This document shows positions 57,901-64,000 of a stretch of DNA of 64,000 nucleotides, piece after piece (the stretch's first letter is position 1; the number at the start of each line of letters is the position of its first letter). The notes beneath the pieces were generated by a model that worked only from the letters and a program-made list of their open reading frames with translations, was not told where the DNA came from and made no database searches. Source of the DNA: Mycolicibacterium gadium (GTDB lineage: Bacteria > Actinomycetota > Actinomycetes > Mycobacteriales > Mycobacteriaceae); the NCBI RefSeq assembly GCF_010728925.1, contig NZ_AP022608.1:4092001-4156000 (forward strand), in the 5' to 3' direction. The translations under genes were made by a program, and so were the position numbers.

Positions 57901-59496
57901 GTCCAGCGGTGGGTTCGTGACCTGGGCGAACAGCTGCTGGAAGTAGTCGTAGAGCATCCGGGGTCGCTGGGACAACACGGCGACGGGCGTATCGGTGCCC
58001 ATCGAGCCCAGGGGCTCGGCTCCGGTGCGTGCCATCGGGGCGACCAGCAGGTTCAGCTCTTCGTACGTGTAGCCGAAGGCCTGCTGCCGCAATACGACCC
58101 GGTGGTGCGGCATCCGCACGTAGTCACCGGCGGGCAGGTCCTCGATCTTGAAGAGGCCGGCATCCAGCCATTCCTGGTACGGGTGCTCGGCGGCGAGCTC
58201 GGCCTTGATCTCCTCGTCGTCGACTATGCGGCCCTGTGCCGTGTCCACCAGGAACATGCGGCCGGGCTGCAAGCGCATCTTCTTCACGACGGTCGACGGG
58301 TCGAGGTTCAGCACGCCGGCCTCCGACGCCATCACCACGAGGCCGTCCTCGGTGACCTCGATGCGCGACGGCCGCAGGCCGTTGCGGTCCAGCACGGCGC
58401 CGATCACGGTGCCGTCGGTGAACGTCATCGACGCGGGGCCGTCCCACGGCTCCATCAGCGAGGCGTGGTACTCGTAAAACGCCCGCCGGGCCGGGTCCAT
58501 CGACTCGTTGCGCTCCCACGCCTCGGGAATCATCATCAGCACCGCGTGCGGCAGGCTGCGGCCGCCGAGATGCAGCAGCTCGAGAACCTCATCGAAGCGC
58601 GCGGTGTCCGATGCTCCCGGCGTACAGACCGGGACGATCTTGTCGAGCCCGTTTTCGCCGAACACGTCGGTGTTGATCAGGGCCTCGCGGGCCCGCATCC
58701 AGTTCTCGTTGCCGGTGACGGTGTTGATCTCGCCGTTGTGGGCGATCCGCCGGAACGGGTGGGCCAGCGGCCACGAGGGGAACGTGTTGGTCGAGAACCG
58801 CGAGTGCACGATGCCGAGCGCGCTGGTGAGCCGGTCGTCCTGCAGATCCAGGTAGAACGCCTTGAGCTGTGGCGTCGTCAGCATGCCCTTGTAGACGAAG
58901 GTCTGACCGGAAAGGCTTGGGAAATAAACGGTTTCGCGTCCCGGGCCGTCCTGTCCCGGGCCTTTGGTGCCGAGTTCGTGCTCGGCGCGCTTGCGCACGA
59001 CGTAGGCGCGGCGCTCCAGGTCCATGCCCGAGGCGCCGGCCATGAAGACCTGCCGGAAGGTCGGCATGGCGTCGCGGGCCAGGGCACCCAGAGACGAGTC
59101 GTCGGTGGGCAGGTCGCGCCAGCCCAATACCTCGAGCCCTTCGGCCTCGGCGATCTTCTCCACGGCTTCACAGGCGGTGGCGGCGTCCTTGGACGACTGA
59201 GGCAGGAATGCGATGCCGGTGGCATAGCTGCCGTACTCGGGCAGCTCGAAGGAGGCTCCCTGGTCCTTCAAGACCTCCCGCAGAAATTCGTCGGGAACCT
59301 GCAGCAGGATGCCCGCACCGTCACCGGTGTGGGGTTCGGCGCCCTGGGCGCCGCGGTGTTCGAGGTTCACCAGGGCGGTGATCGCGGCGTCGACGATGGT
59401 TCGGCTGCGGCGGCCGTGCATGTCCGCGACCATGGCTACGCCACACGCGTCATGCTCGAACGCGGGGTTGTACAGCCCTTGACTGCTGGGCGCCAT
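54901..59496 (-). CDS. gltB: Glutamate synthase large subunit
   Basis: Catalytic subunit of 1531 aa, which makes two glutamates from glutamine and 2-oxoglutarate. The N-terminal class II amidotransferase domain begins after the propeptide cleavage point: catalytic Cys18 in EHDACGVAM. The central and FMN domains follow, and the 3Fe-4S motif is [15 protein letters not shown]. The C-terminal GXGXG-type beta-helix (about 1260-1480) is present. ATG 59496 is preferred; GTG 59502 is two codons earlier. Forms the operon gltB-gltD. Confidence 0.96.
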   Translation of the reverse strand: MAPSSQGLYNPAFEHDACGVAMVADMHGRRSRTIVDAAITALVNLEHRGAQGAEPHTGDGAGILLQVPDEFLREVLKDQGASFELPEYGSYATGIAFLPQSSKDAATACEAVEKIAEAEGLEVLGWRDLPTDDSSLGALARDAMPTFRQVFMAGASGMDLERRAYVVRKRAEHELGTKGPGQDGPGRETVYFPSLSGQTFVYKGMLTTPQLKAFYLDLQDDRLTSALGIVHSRFSTNTFPSWPLAHPFRRIAHNGEINTVTGNENWMRAREALINTDVFGENGLDKIVPVCTPGASDTARFDEVLELLHLGGRSLPHAVLMMIPEAWERNESMDPARRAFYEYHASLMEPWDGPASMTFTDGTVIGAVLDRNGLRPSRIEVTEDGLVVMASEAGVLNLDPSTVVKKMRLQPGRMFLVDTAQGRIVDDEEIKAELAAEHPYQEWLDAGLFKIEDLPAGDYVRMPHHRVVLRQQAFGYTYEELNLLVAPMARTGAEPLGSMGTDTPVAVLSQRPRMLYDYFQQLFAQVTNPPLDAIREEVVTSLQGTVGPEGDVLNPNADSCRQIVLTQPILRNAELSKLMCVDPDHEIRGHKHGMRAAVIRCLYPVNRGGQGLKEALDNVRAKVSAAIRDGARIIVLSDRESNEQMAPIPSLLSVSAVHHHLVRDRTRTQVGLVVEAGDAREVHHMACLVGFGAAAINPYMAFESIEDMVDRGVIAGISSDQAKANYVKAAGKGVLKVMSKMGISTLASYTGAQLFQAIGISQQLLDEYFTGLTCPVGGIDLDDIADDVATRHALAYLDRPDEWAHRELEVGGEYQWRREGEYHLFNPDTVFKLQHSTRTGQYSIFKEYTALVDDQSERMASLRGLLKFKDGQRPAVPLDEVEPASEIVKRFSTGAMSYGSISAEAHETLAIAMNRLGGRSNSGEGGEAVQRFDRDENGDWRRSAIKQVASGRFGVTSHYLSNCTDIQIKMAQGAKPGEGGQLPGNKVYPWVAEVRHSTPGVGLISPPPHHDIYSIEDLAQLIHDLKNSNPQARVHVKLVSENGVGTVAAGVSKAHADVVLISGHDGGTGATPLTSMKHAGAPWELGLAETQQTLLLNGLRDRIVVQVDGQLKTGRDVVIAALLGAEEFGFATAPLVVSGCIMMRVCHLDTCPVGVATQNPVLRQRFNGKPEFVENFFMFIAEEVREMMAQLGFRTVNEMVGQVGALDTTKAAEHWKAYKLDLTPVLHEPESAFMNQDFYCSSRQDHGLDKALDQQLIVMCREALDSASPVRFSTTIANVNRTVGTMLGHEVTKAYGGQGLPDGTIDITFEGSAGNSFGAFVPHGITLRVYGQANDYVGKGLSGGRIVVRPSDKAPADYVAEDNIIAGNVILFGATSGQAFIRGQVGERFAVRNSGAHAVVEGVGDHGCEYMTGGKIAILGPTGRNFAAGMSGGITYVYDPDGNLPDNLNSEMVELESLDDEDLEWLHDMLRAHVDATDSAVGQRILSDWDNTVKHFTKVMPRDFKRVLEAIAEAERTGENVDEAIMAAAGA

Positions 59497-59911
59497 TCCC
59501 ACCTACCCTTTTCCGAACGCCGAACGAGGATTCCGCCGGCCAACCAATTCGAGGACGGCCGCTGGCCGTTTCAGCGAGGGCGGTTCCTTCGTGCAGCACT
59601 GAACGACGGCCCAATTCCCACTCGCCACAAGTGGACAAAACGATATGACAAACTCGGGTTGACATGCCAACTTAGGCGGACCTAACAACGCATTTCGGGC
59701 CAGCCCGCGGTCCCAGCGAATCCAGCTGGGCGATTCGTCGAAACACGGTGCAGCCATTGATATTTCGGGAGCGCGTCGGCCCGGGGGTCAGAATACGAAA
59801 CATGTGTCGCCACGGAGCGCCTCCCTTCATCTGTTTGCTGAATCTTCAGGGCATCCGCTTACCCAGCTTTTATTGCATCACGCAGGGTTTGCACAAAGCC
59901 TAGCCAGATTC
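59497..59911. promoter_or_regulatory. Upstream region of gltB / downstream of the P1B ATPase
   Basis: A 415-bp gene-free stretch. TTAGGCGGACCTAA at 59672-59685 matches 12 of 14 positions of the core half of an IdeR box but lacks the flanking half. It lies 176 bp before gltB. An A/T-richer region follows. No terminator was recognised. Confidence 0.45.
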
Positions 59912-61987
59912 TTAGAGAACGGCCCGCACGCTCGACTCGGGCCGGAGGTCGAGTCTGCGCAGGAGTTGGGCGTTGGCGGCCACCACCACGGTGGACGCCG
60001 ACATCAAGATCGCACCCACCGACATCGGCAGCACGAACCCGACGGGCGCCAGCACGCCCGCGGCGAGCGGCACCGAGATCAGGTTGTATCCCGCTGCCCA
60101 CCAAAGGTTCTGCTTCATCTTGCGATAGGTCGCCTTCGACAAGGCGATCACGGAGAGCACCGATCGCGGGTCAGAACTGGCGAGGATCACCCCAGCCGAG
60201 GCGATCGCCACGTCGGTGCCTGCGCCGATCGCGATGCCCACATCCGCCTGCGCCAGCGCGGGCGCGTCGTTGACGCCGTCCCCGACGAAGGCCACTCCCT
60301 GCCGCTCGCCCCGCCTTCCGCCGAGCCCCTCGTCCTGCAGCTCGGCGACCTTTGCGGCCTTATCCCCTGGTCGGACACCCGCGAACACCCGATCTATGCC
60401 CAGGTCGTCGGCCACCGCACGGGCCACGGACTCGGCGTCGCCTGTGATCATCACCACCTCGATGCCCAGCCGATGCAATGCGTCGACAGTCTGACGGGAT
60501 TCCGGCCGCACCTCGTCGGCGAGCTTGAGCGCCCCGACGACGTCGTCGTCGACCAGCACGTGCAGCACGATCGCACCTTCGTCGCGCCACGGCACCACCG
60601 CGGACAGTTGGTCGGAACCCACCTCCGCCAGCAGCCGAGGGCCGCCCACCCGCACCCGCCGACCGTCCACCAGGGCCGCGACCCCCACGGCGGGCGACGA
60701 GCTGAATTCCGACGATCGCGGAACCGTCAACCCGCGCCTACGGGCCGCCTCGACGATCGCGCGCGCCAGCGGGTGCTCGGAGTCGGCCTCCGCTGCCGCG
60801 GCCCATGCCAGCACCTCGTTTTCGGGCCGTCCCGTCGTCGCAATGCCGGTGACGGTCGGCTCCCCCTTGGTCAGCGTCCCGGTCTTGTCGAACAGCACTG
60901 CGCCAACGGTGCGCATGCTTTCCAGCGCCAACCGGTCCTTGATCAGGACGCCGCCACGGGCCGCGCGCTCGGTCGCGATCGACACCACCAGCGGGATCGC
61001 CAGACCCAGCGCGTGCGGGCAGGCGATCACCAGCACCGTGATGGTGCGCACCACCGCCTCGTCCGGTAGGCCGATCAGGCTCCAGACGACCGCGGTGACG
61101 ACGGCGGCGCCCAGCGCGAACCAGAACAGCCAGCCGGCCGCCTTGTCCGCCAGCCGCTGCGCGCGCGACGACGAGTTCTGCGCCTCGGTGACCAGGCGCT
61201 GGATTCCGGCCAGCGCCGTGTCGTCGCCGACCGCACTCACCGTGACGCGCAGTCCGGAATCGGTGGCGACCGTCCCCGCGATCACGTGGTCGCCGACGCC
61301 GCGCCGCACCGGACGCGATTCGCCGGTCACCATCGACTCGTCGACGTCCGCCGATCCGTCGACGATGTCGCCGTCGGCCGGAACACTGCCACCGGGCCGG
61401 ACCAGCACGACATCACCCACGTGTAGCTCGGACGGCGCGACCGTCTCTGTTGTCCCACCCACCACACGTTCCGCCTCGTCCGGCAGCAATGCCGCCAGTG
61501 AGTCCAACGCCGAAGTGGTCTGCGCCAGCGACCGCATCTCGATCCAATGGCCCAGCAGCATGATCACGATCAGCAGCGCCAGCTCCCACCAGAAGTCGAG
61601 CTGGTGATGCAACACACCGAGGCTGGCACCCCACGACGACACGAACGCCACCGTGATGGCCAGGCCGATCAACAGCATCATTCCCGGTGCGCGCGAACGG
61701 ATCTCGCTCACAGCACCCGTCAGAAACGGCCTACCGCCCCACGCGTACATCACCGTGCCCAGCACCGGCGACACCCACTGCGCGCCGGGGAACGCCGGCA
61801 CGGTGTAGCCCAGGATCATCGCGAACATCGATGACAGCGCGACCGTCGGGACGGCCAGCACGAGCATCACCCAGAACAGCCGCCGGAACGCCGCGACGTG
61901 GTCACCGTGCCCGCCGTGCCCGCCATGGGCCTCATGGCCTTCGTGACCCGCGTGCGCCTGCTGTTGGGTGTGGTCCACCTCGGTCAT
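59912..61987 (-). CDS. Copper-translocating P1B-type ATPase (CopB-like)
   Basis: A 691-aa efflux ATPase. The N-terminus has eight His in the first 30 residues (HAGHEGHEAHGGHGGHGDH) instead of a CxxC domain. The TM6 metal motif is CPH (IACPHALGLA) with the later YN and MSxST (LMSASTV) features of P1B-3, the Cu2+/Ag+-type subgroup. The phosphorylation site DKTGTLT, SEHPLA and GDGVNDAP are present. The start ATG 61987 lies 11 bp from a CsoR-like operator, and no ribosome binding site is present, so the mRNA may be leaderless. Confidence 0.93.
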   Translation of the reverse strand: MTEVDHTQQQAHAGHEGHEAHGGHGGHGDHVAAFRRLFWVMLVLAVPTVALSSMFAMILGYTVPAFPGAQWVSPVLGTVMYAWGGRPFLTGAVSEIRSRAPGMMLLIGLAITVAFVSSWGASLGVLHHQLDFWWELALLIVIMLLGHWIEMRSLAQTTSALDSLAALLPDEAERVVGGTTETVAPSELHVGDVVLVRPGGSVPADGDIVDGSADVDESMVTGESRPVRRGVGDHVIAGTVATDSGLRVTVSAVGDDTALAGIQRLVTEAQNSSSRAQRLADKAAGWLFWFALGAAVVTAVVWSLIGLPDEAVVRTITVLVIACPHALGLAIPLVVSIATERAARGGVLIKDRLALESMRTVGAVLFDKTGTLTKGEPTVTGIATTGRPENEVLAWAAAAEADSEHPLARAIVEAARRRGLTVPRSSEFSSSPAVGVAALVDGRRVRVGGPRLLAEVGSDQLSAVVPWRDEGAIVLHVLVDDDVVGALKLADEVRPESRQTVDALHRLGIEVVMITGDAESVARAVADDLGIDRVFAGVRPGDKAAKVAELQDEGLGGRRGERQGVAFVGDGVNDAPALAQADVGIAIGAGTDVAIASAGVILASSDPRSVLSVIALSKATYRKMKQNLWWAAGYNLISVPLAAGVLAPVGFVLPMSVGAILMSASTVVVAANAQLLRRLDLRPESSVRAVL

Positions 61988-61997
61988 GATGGCGAGT

Positions 61998-62018
61998 ATA
62001 TACCCCCATGGGGTATAT
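61998..62018. promoter_or_regulatory. CsoR-like copper operator overlapping the ATPase promoter
   Basis: A perfect inverted repeat with arms ATATACCCC (61998-62006) and GGGGTATAT (62010-62018) around CAT. On the minus strand TATACT (61995-62000) is a good -10 box, about 8 bp from ATG 61987, so the repressor would block RNA polymerase directly. It may also control the plus-strand gene. Confidence 0.85.
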
Positions 62019-62050
62019 GGCTAGCCGTGGTGTCGTCACGCTGGATCGCG

Positions 62051-62866
62051 ATGTCTCACCCGTTGAACACCCCGTTGGGCCGCTTCGGCATCGTCACCTC
62101 CGAAGACGGTCCCGACGGCTGCGTGGCGTCGATACCCGCAGGCGAGATGGTCAATCCGATCACCGGCACGCTCACGATCGCGCCGCTGGCCATGCTGGTC
62201 GACCACGTCGGCGGACTGGTCAACCACCGCCGCCGGGGCCCCGGCGAGTGGACGGTGTCCAGCGAGCTGTCATTCGAAGTCCGCCCCGACGCGGTCGACG
62301 TCATCGCCGAAGACCCCGCCGAGCCGGTCACGGCGATGTCGAAGCCGTTCGCCGCCAAGAGCGACGTCGCGCTGGGCCTGTGCGAGTTGTCCCATCGCGG
62401 CACCACGCTGGCCATGGCCACGGTGCGGTCCTTCTTCATCAGCGCGCCGGAGCACATCGGCGAATTCCCCGACGGACCCACGGGTCCCCTGCCGCCCGGC
62501 ACGCTGGCCGACCGAATGGCGGTTCGAGTCGCCGAGAGTGGCGGTTCGGCCAAAACCCTGCAGCAGTTGCCGGATCCGGTACTGAACAACAGCCTCGGCA
62601 TTGTGCACGGCGGGGTGTCGGCGATGGCACTCGAACTGGTGGCGTCGGCGGCAGTCAACGCAAGCCGAGACGATCGGGTGCTGCGTACCGCATCGCTGCG
62701 GGTGAATTTCATCCGACAGTTCTTCAGCACTCGGGAAGACCGCCCTGAATCTCGTTATGTTGGAACGGCTTTACGAGTGGGCCGCCGGAGCGGTATCGGC
62801 GAGGCGCAAGCCATCGGCCCCGACGGCGAGGTGGCGATCGTCGCGCGCCTCACCGCCTACGCTTAG
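62051..62866 (+). CDS. PaaI-like (double hotdog) acyl-CoA thioesterase
   Basis: A 271-aa protein with two hotdog domains in tandem. The first (about 25-140) lacks a clear catalytic residue, while the second has the PaaI-type motif NNSLGIVHGGVSAMALELVAS with the HGG turn and a downstream Ser/Thr/Asn site. Start ATG 62051 has no ribosome binding site; GTG 62027 or 62030 upstream would fit a leaderless transcript. Substrate unknown. Confidence 0.82.
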   Translation: MSHPLNTPLGRFGIVTSEDGPDGCVASIPAGEMVNPITGTLTIAPLAMLVDHVGGLVNHRRRGPGEWTVSSELSFEVRPDAVDVIAEDPAEPVTAMSKPFAAKSDVALGLCELSHRGTTLAMATVRSFFISAPEHIGEFPDGPTGPLPPGTLADRMAVRVAESGGSAKTLQQLPDPVLNNSLGIVHGGVSAMALELVASAAVNASRDDRVLRTASLRVNFIRQFFSTREDRPESRYVGTALRVGRRSGIGEAQAIGPDGEVAIVARLTAYA

Positions 62867-62877
62867 CGTCGAAATCC

Positions 62878-62918
62878 GAGTTTTGTCGCAAAAGTTCGAG
62901 AAGACTTCTACAAAACTC
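62878..62918. promoter_or_regulatory. Compound inverted repeat upstream of the bicupin gene
   Basis: GAGTTTTGT (62878-62886) and ACAAAACTC (62910-62918) are exact inverted arms. Just inside the second arm lies AGAAG-A-CTTCT (62899-62909), a second inverted repeat. It lies 24 bp before ATG 62943, in the position of a promoter operator. Confidence 0.5.
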
Positions 62919-62942
62919 AGCTTTCGAGGCGAGCATGTGGAT

Positions 62943-63992
62943 ATGCCCTCCACACCCCAGACCCCAAGCCTGCACGCCACCTCGTTGACCGACGGCGAAG
63001 TCGTCGAGCAGAACGACCTCGGGTCCATCACGCGAGTCACCGCCGACACGTTCCCGATCCTGTTCGGCATGTCGATCAAACGGATCGTGGTCAACCCCGG
63101 TGCAATGCGTACACCACACTGGCATGCCAACTGCAACGAGCTCACTTACTGCATATCCGGTATCTCGCTGGTGTCGGTGCTCGACAGCTACAGCAAGTTC
63201 TCCAGCTTCACCGTCGGGCCGGGCGAGATGTTTCACATCGACTCCGGGTCACTGCATCACATCGAGAACATCGGAGACGATCCCGCCGAGTTCATTCTCG
63301 CGTTCCGCAGCGAGCGGCCCGAAGACTTCGGTCTGGCAGCGTCTTTCGGCGCCATGACGGACGCCGTGCTCGGCAACACCTATGACCTGCCCGCCGCTGA
63401 CTTCGCCAAGATGCGGCGCGACACCACGGACCGAAAGTTCGCCGCTCGCGCCGGAAGTCCGGACGTTCCGTCAACTGCCCGGTTCGACGATCCACACAAG
63501 TTCGCCGTCGAGGCGCAGAGTCCGGCAATCGGCGTCGCGGTCGGCTCGGCTCGGCTGGCGCGGGCTCAGTACTGGCCCGCGCTGAAGGATTTGTCGATGT
63601 ACTCGCTGCGAATTCGCGAGGACGGTATGCGGGAACCGCACTGGCATCCCATCACTGCCGAAATGGGCTACGTGCACAAGGGAAACGGCCGGATGACCGT
63701 GATGGACCCCGATGGTTCGGTCGACACCTACTACCTCAAGGAGGGCGACGTCTACTTCATCCCGCGCGCCTATCCGCACCACATCGAGGTCGTGGACGCC
63801 CCCGACATTCACTTCGCGATCTTCTTCGACCAGCCCATGCCCGGCGACATCGGGTATCGCGCATCGGCGAGCGCGTACTCGCGGGAAGTGCTGGCCGCGA
63901 CGTTCAACATGCACATCGACGATCTCCCGGCATTCCCGTTCACCAAGACCGACCCACTGATCGTCAACCGCTGCAACCCCGTGGACGCGTAA
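62943..63992 (+). CDS. Bicupin protein, oxalate decarboxylase-like
   Basis: A 349-aa protein with two cupin domains. The metal motif is complete in both: HWHANCNE (His59, His61, Glu66) and HWHPITAE (about residues 233-240), each followed by a conserved G and later His in YIDSGSLHHIEN-like and IPRAYPHHIEV segments. This is the layout of the Mn-dependent oxalate decarboxylase/oxidase family. ATG 62943 follows GAGGCGAG; GTG 62937 is two codons earlier. The reaction needs testing by family; oxalate is likely, not shown. Confidence 0.85.
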   Translation: MPSTPQTPSLHATSLTDGEVVEQNDLGSITRVTADTFPILFGMSIKRIVVNPGAMRTPHWHANCNELTYCISGISLVSVLDSYSKFSSFTVGPGEMFHIDSGSLHHIENIGDDPAEFILAFRSERPEDFGLAASFGAMTDAVLGNTYDLPAADFAKMRRDTTDRKFAARAGSPDVPSTARFDDPHKFAVEAQSPAIGVAVGSARLARAQYWPALKDLSMYSLRIREDGMREPHWHPITAEMGYVHKGNGRMTVMDPDGSVDTYYLKEGDVYFIPRAYPHHIEVVDAPDIHFAIFFDQPMPGDIGYRASASAYSREVLAATFNMHIDDLPAFPFTKTDPLIVNRCNPVDA

Positions 63993-64000
63993 CCGAGGCA

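Noticed and set aside
57721..59685. Long plus-strand open frame opposite gltB
   Set aside because: Shadow frame of a 4.6-kb GC-rich gene; gltB is unambiguous.

Overview
This is a high-GC actinobacterial window, almost certainly a Mycobacterium/Mycolicibacterium of the environmental, fast-growing kind. The gene order follows the M. tuberculosis interval Rv3804c-Rv3859c: the galactan/arabinan wall operon, erp, serS, pheA, glpQ1, espR, the Lys-rich hns-like gene, ethA/ethR and gltBD. Ortholog names come from reading the proteins and from synteny; no database search was run.

Layout. 1-7508 (minus): cell-wall operon glf - glfT2 - PAP2 phosphatase - ubiA - aftB - antigen 85 mycolyltransferase (cut by the window start). 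7679-10387: exported Erp with PGLTT repeats and an LGFP-repeat amidase. 10389-14769: HAD phosphatase, two acyltransferases, a metallo-beta-lactamase/Rieske protein and its small partner. 14766-18570: a probable catabolic cluster of two DAP-dehydrogenase-like oxidoreductases, an SDR and a TetR regulator, with a perfect 18-bp palindrome between the divergent arms. 18575-28772: serS, septum-formation protein, zincin, Cys-rich small protein, histidine phosphatase, pheA, an IdeR-box-controlled DUF2470 gene, CPBP protease, LCP ligase, glpQ1, DUF4328 protein and a rhodanese.

28773-31780 is a metal and oxidative-stress block. It holds a cluster of DnaA-box-like 9-mers, a nickel superoxide dismutase (sodN) divergent from its maturation protease (sodX) at the place where M. 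tuberculosis has sodA, the Rv3847-like gene, and a yybP-ykoY manganese riboswitch in front of a GDT1-family Mn exporter. 32160-36108: espR, then an insertion relative to M. tuberculosis of three minus-strand genes (ImmA/IrrE metallopeptidase, 7-TM MAB_1171c-like protein with a cytosolic tail, Pro-rich exported protein) before the Rv3850-like gene. This insertion is the best candidate for an undescribed system. 36124-45752: CopC, CopD, Lys-rich Hns-like protein, TipA-like MerR regulator with rraA, ethA/ethR, a DinB3-like polymerase, a YiaAB protein and a large secreted Ig-like/beta-propeller protein. 46038-64000: PHP protein, ArsR-SulP pair, TIGR03086 protein, TrkA and CPA1 antiporter, F420-type oxidoreductase, gltBD, a CopB-type P1B ATPase with a CsoR-like operator, a thioesterase and a bicupin.

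Regulatory sites read directly from the sequence include an IdeR box, a Mn riboswitch with a mutually exclusive hairpin, a MerR-type 19-bp-spacer promoter, three 20-bp-period repeats at ethA/ethR, a CsoR-like inverted repeat, and terminators after erp and sodN. No tRNA, rRNA, insertion sequence or CRISPR array was seen.
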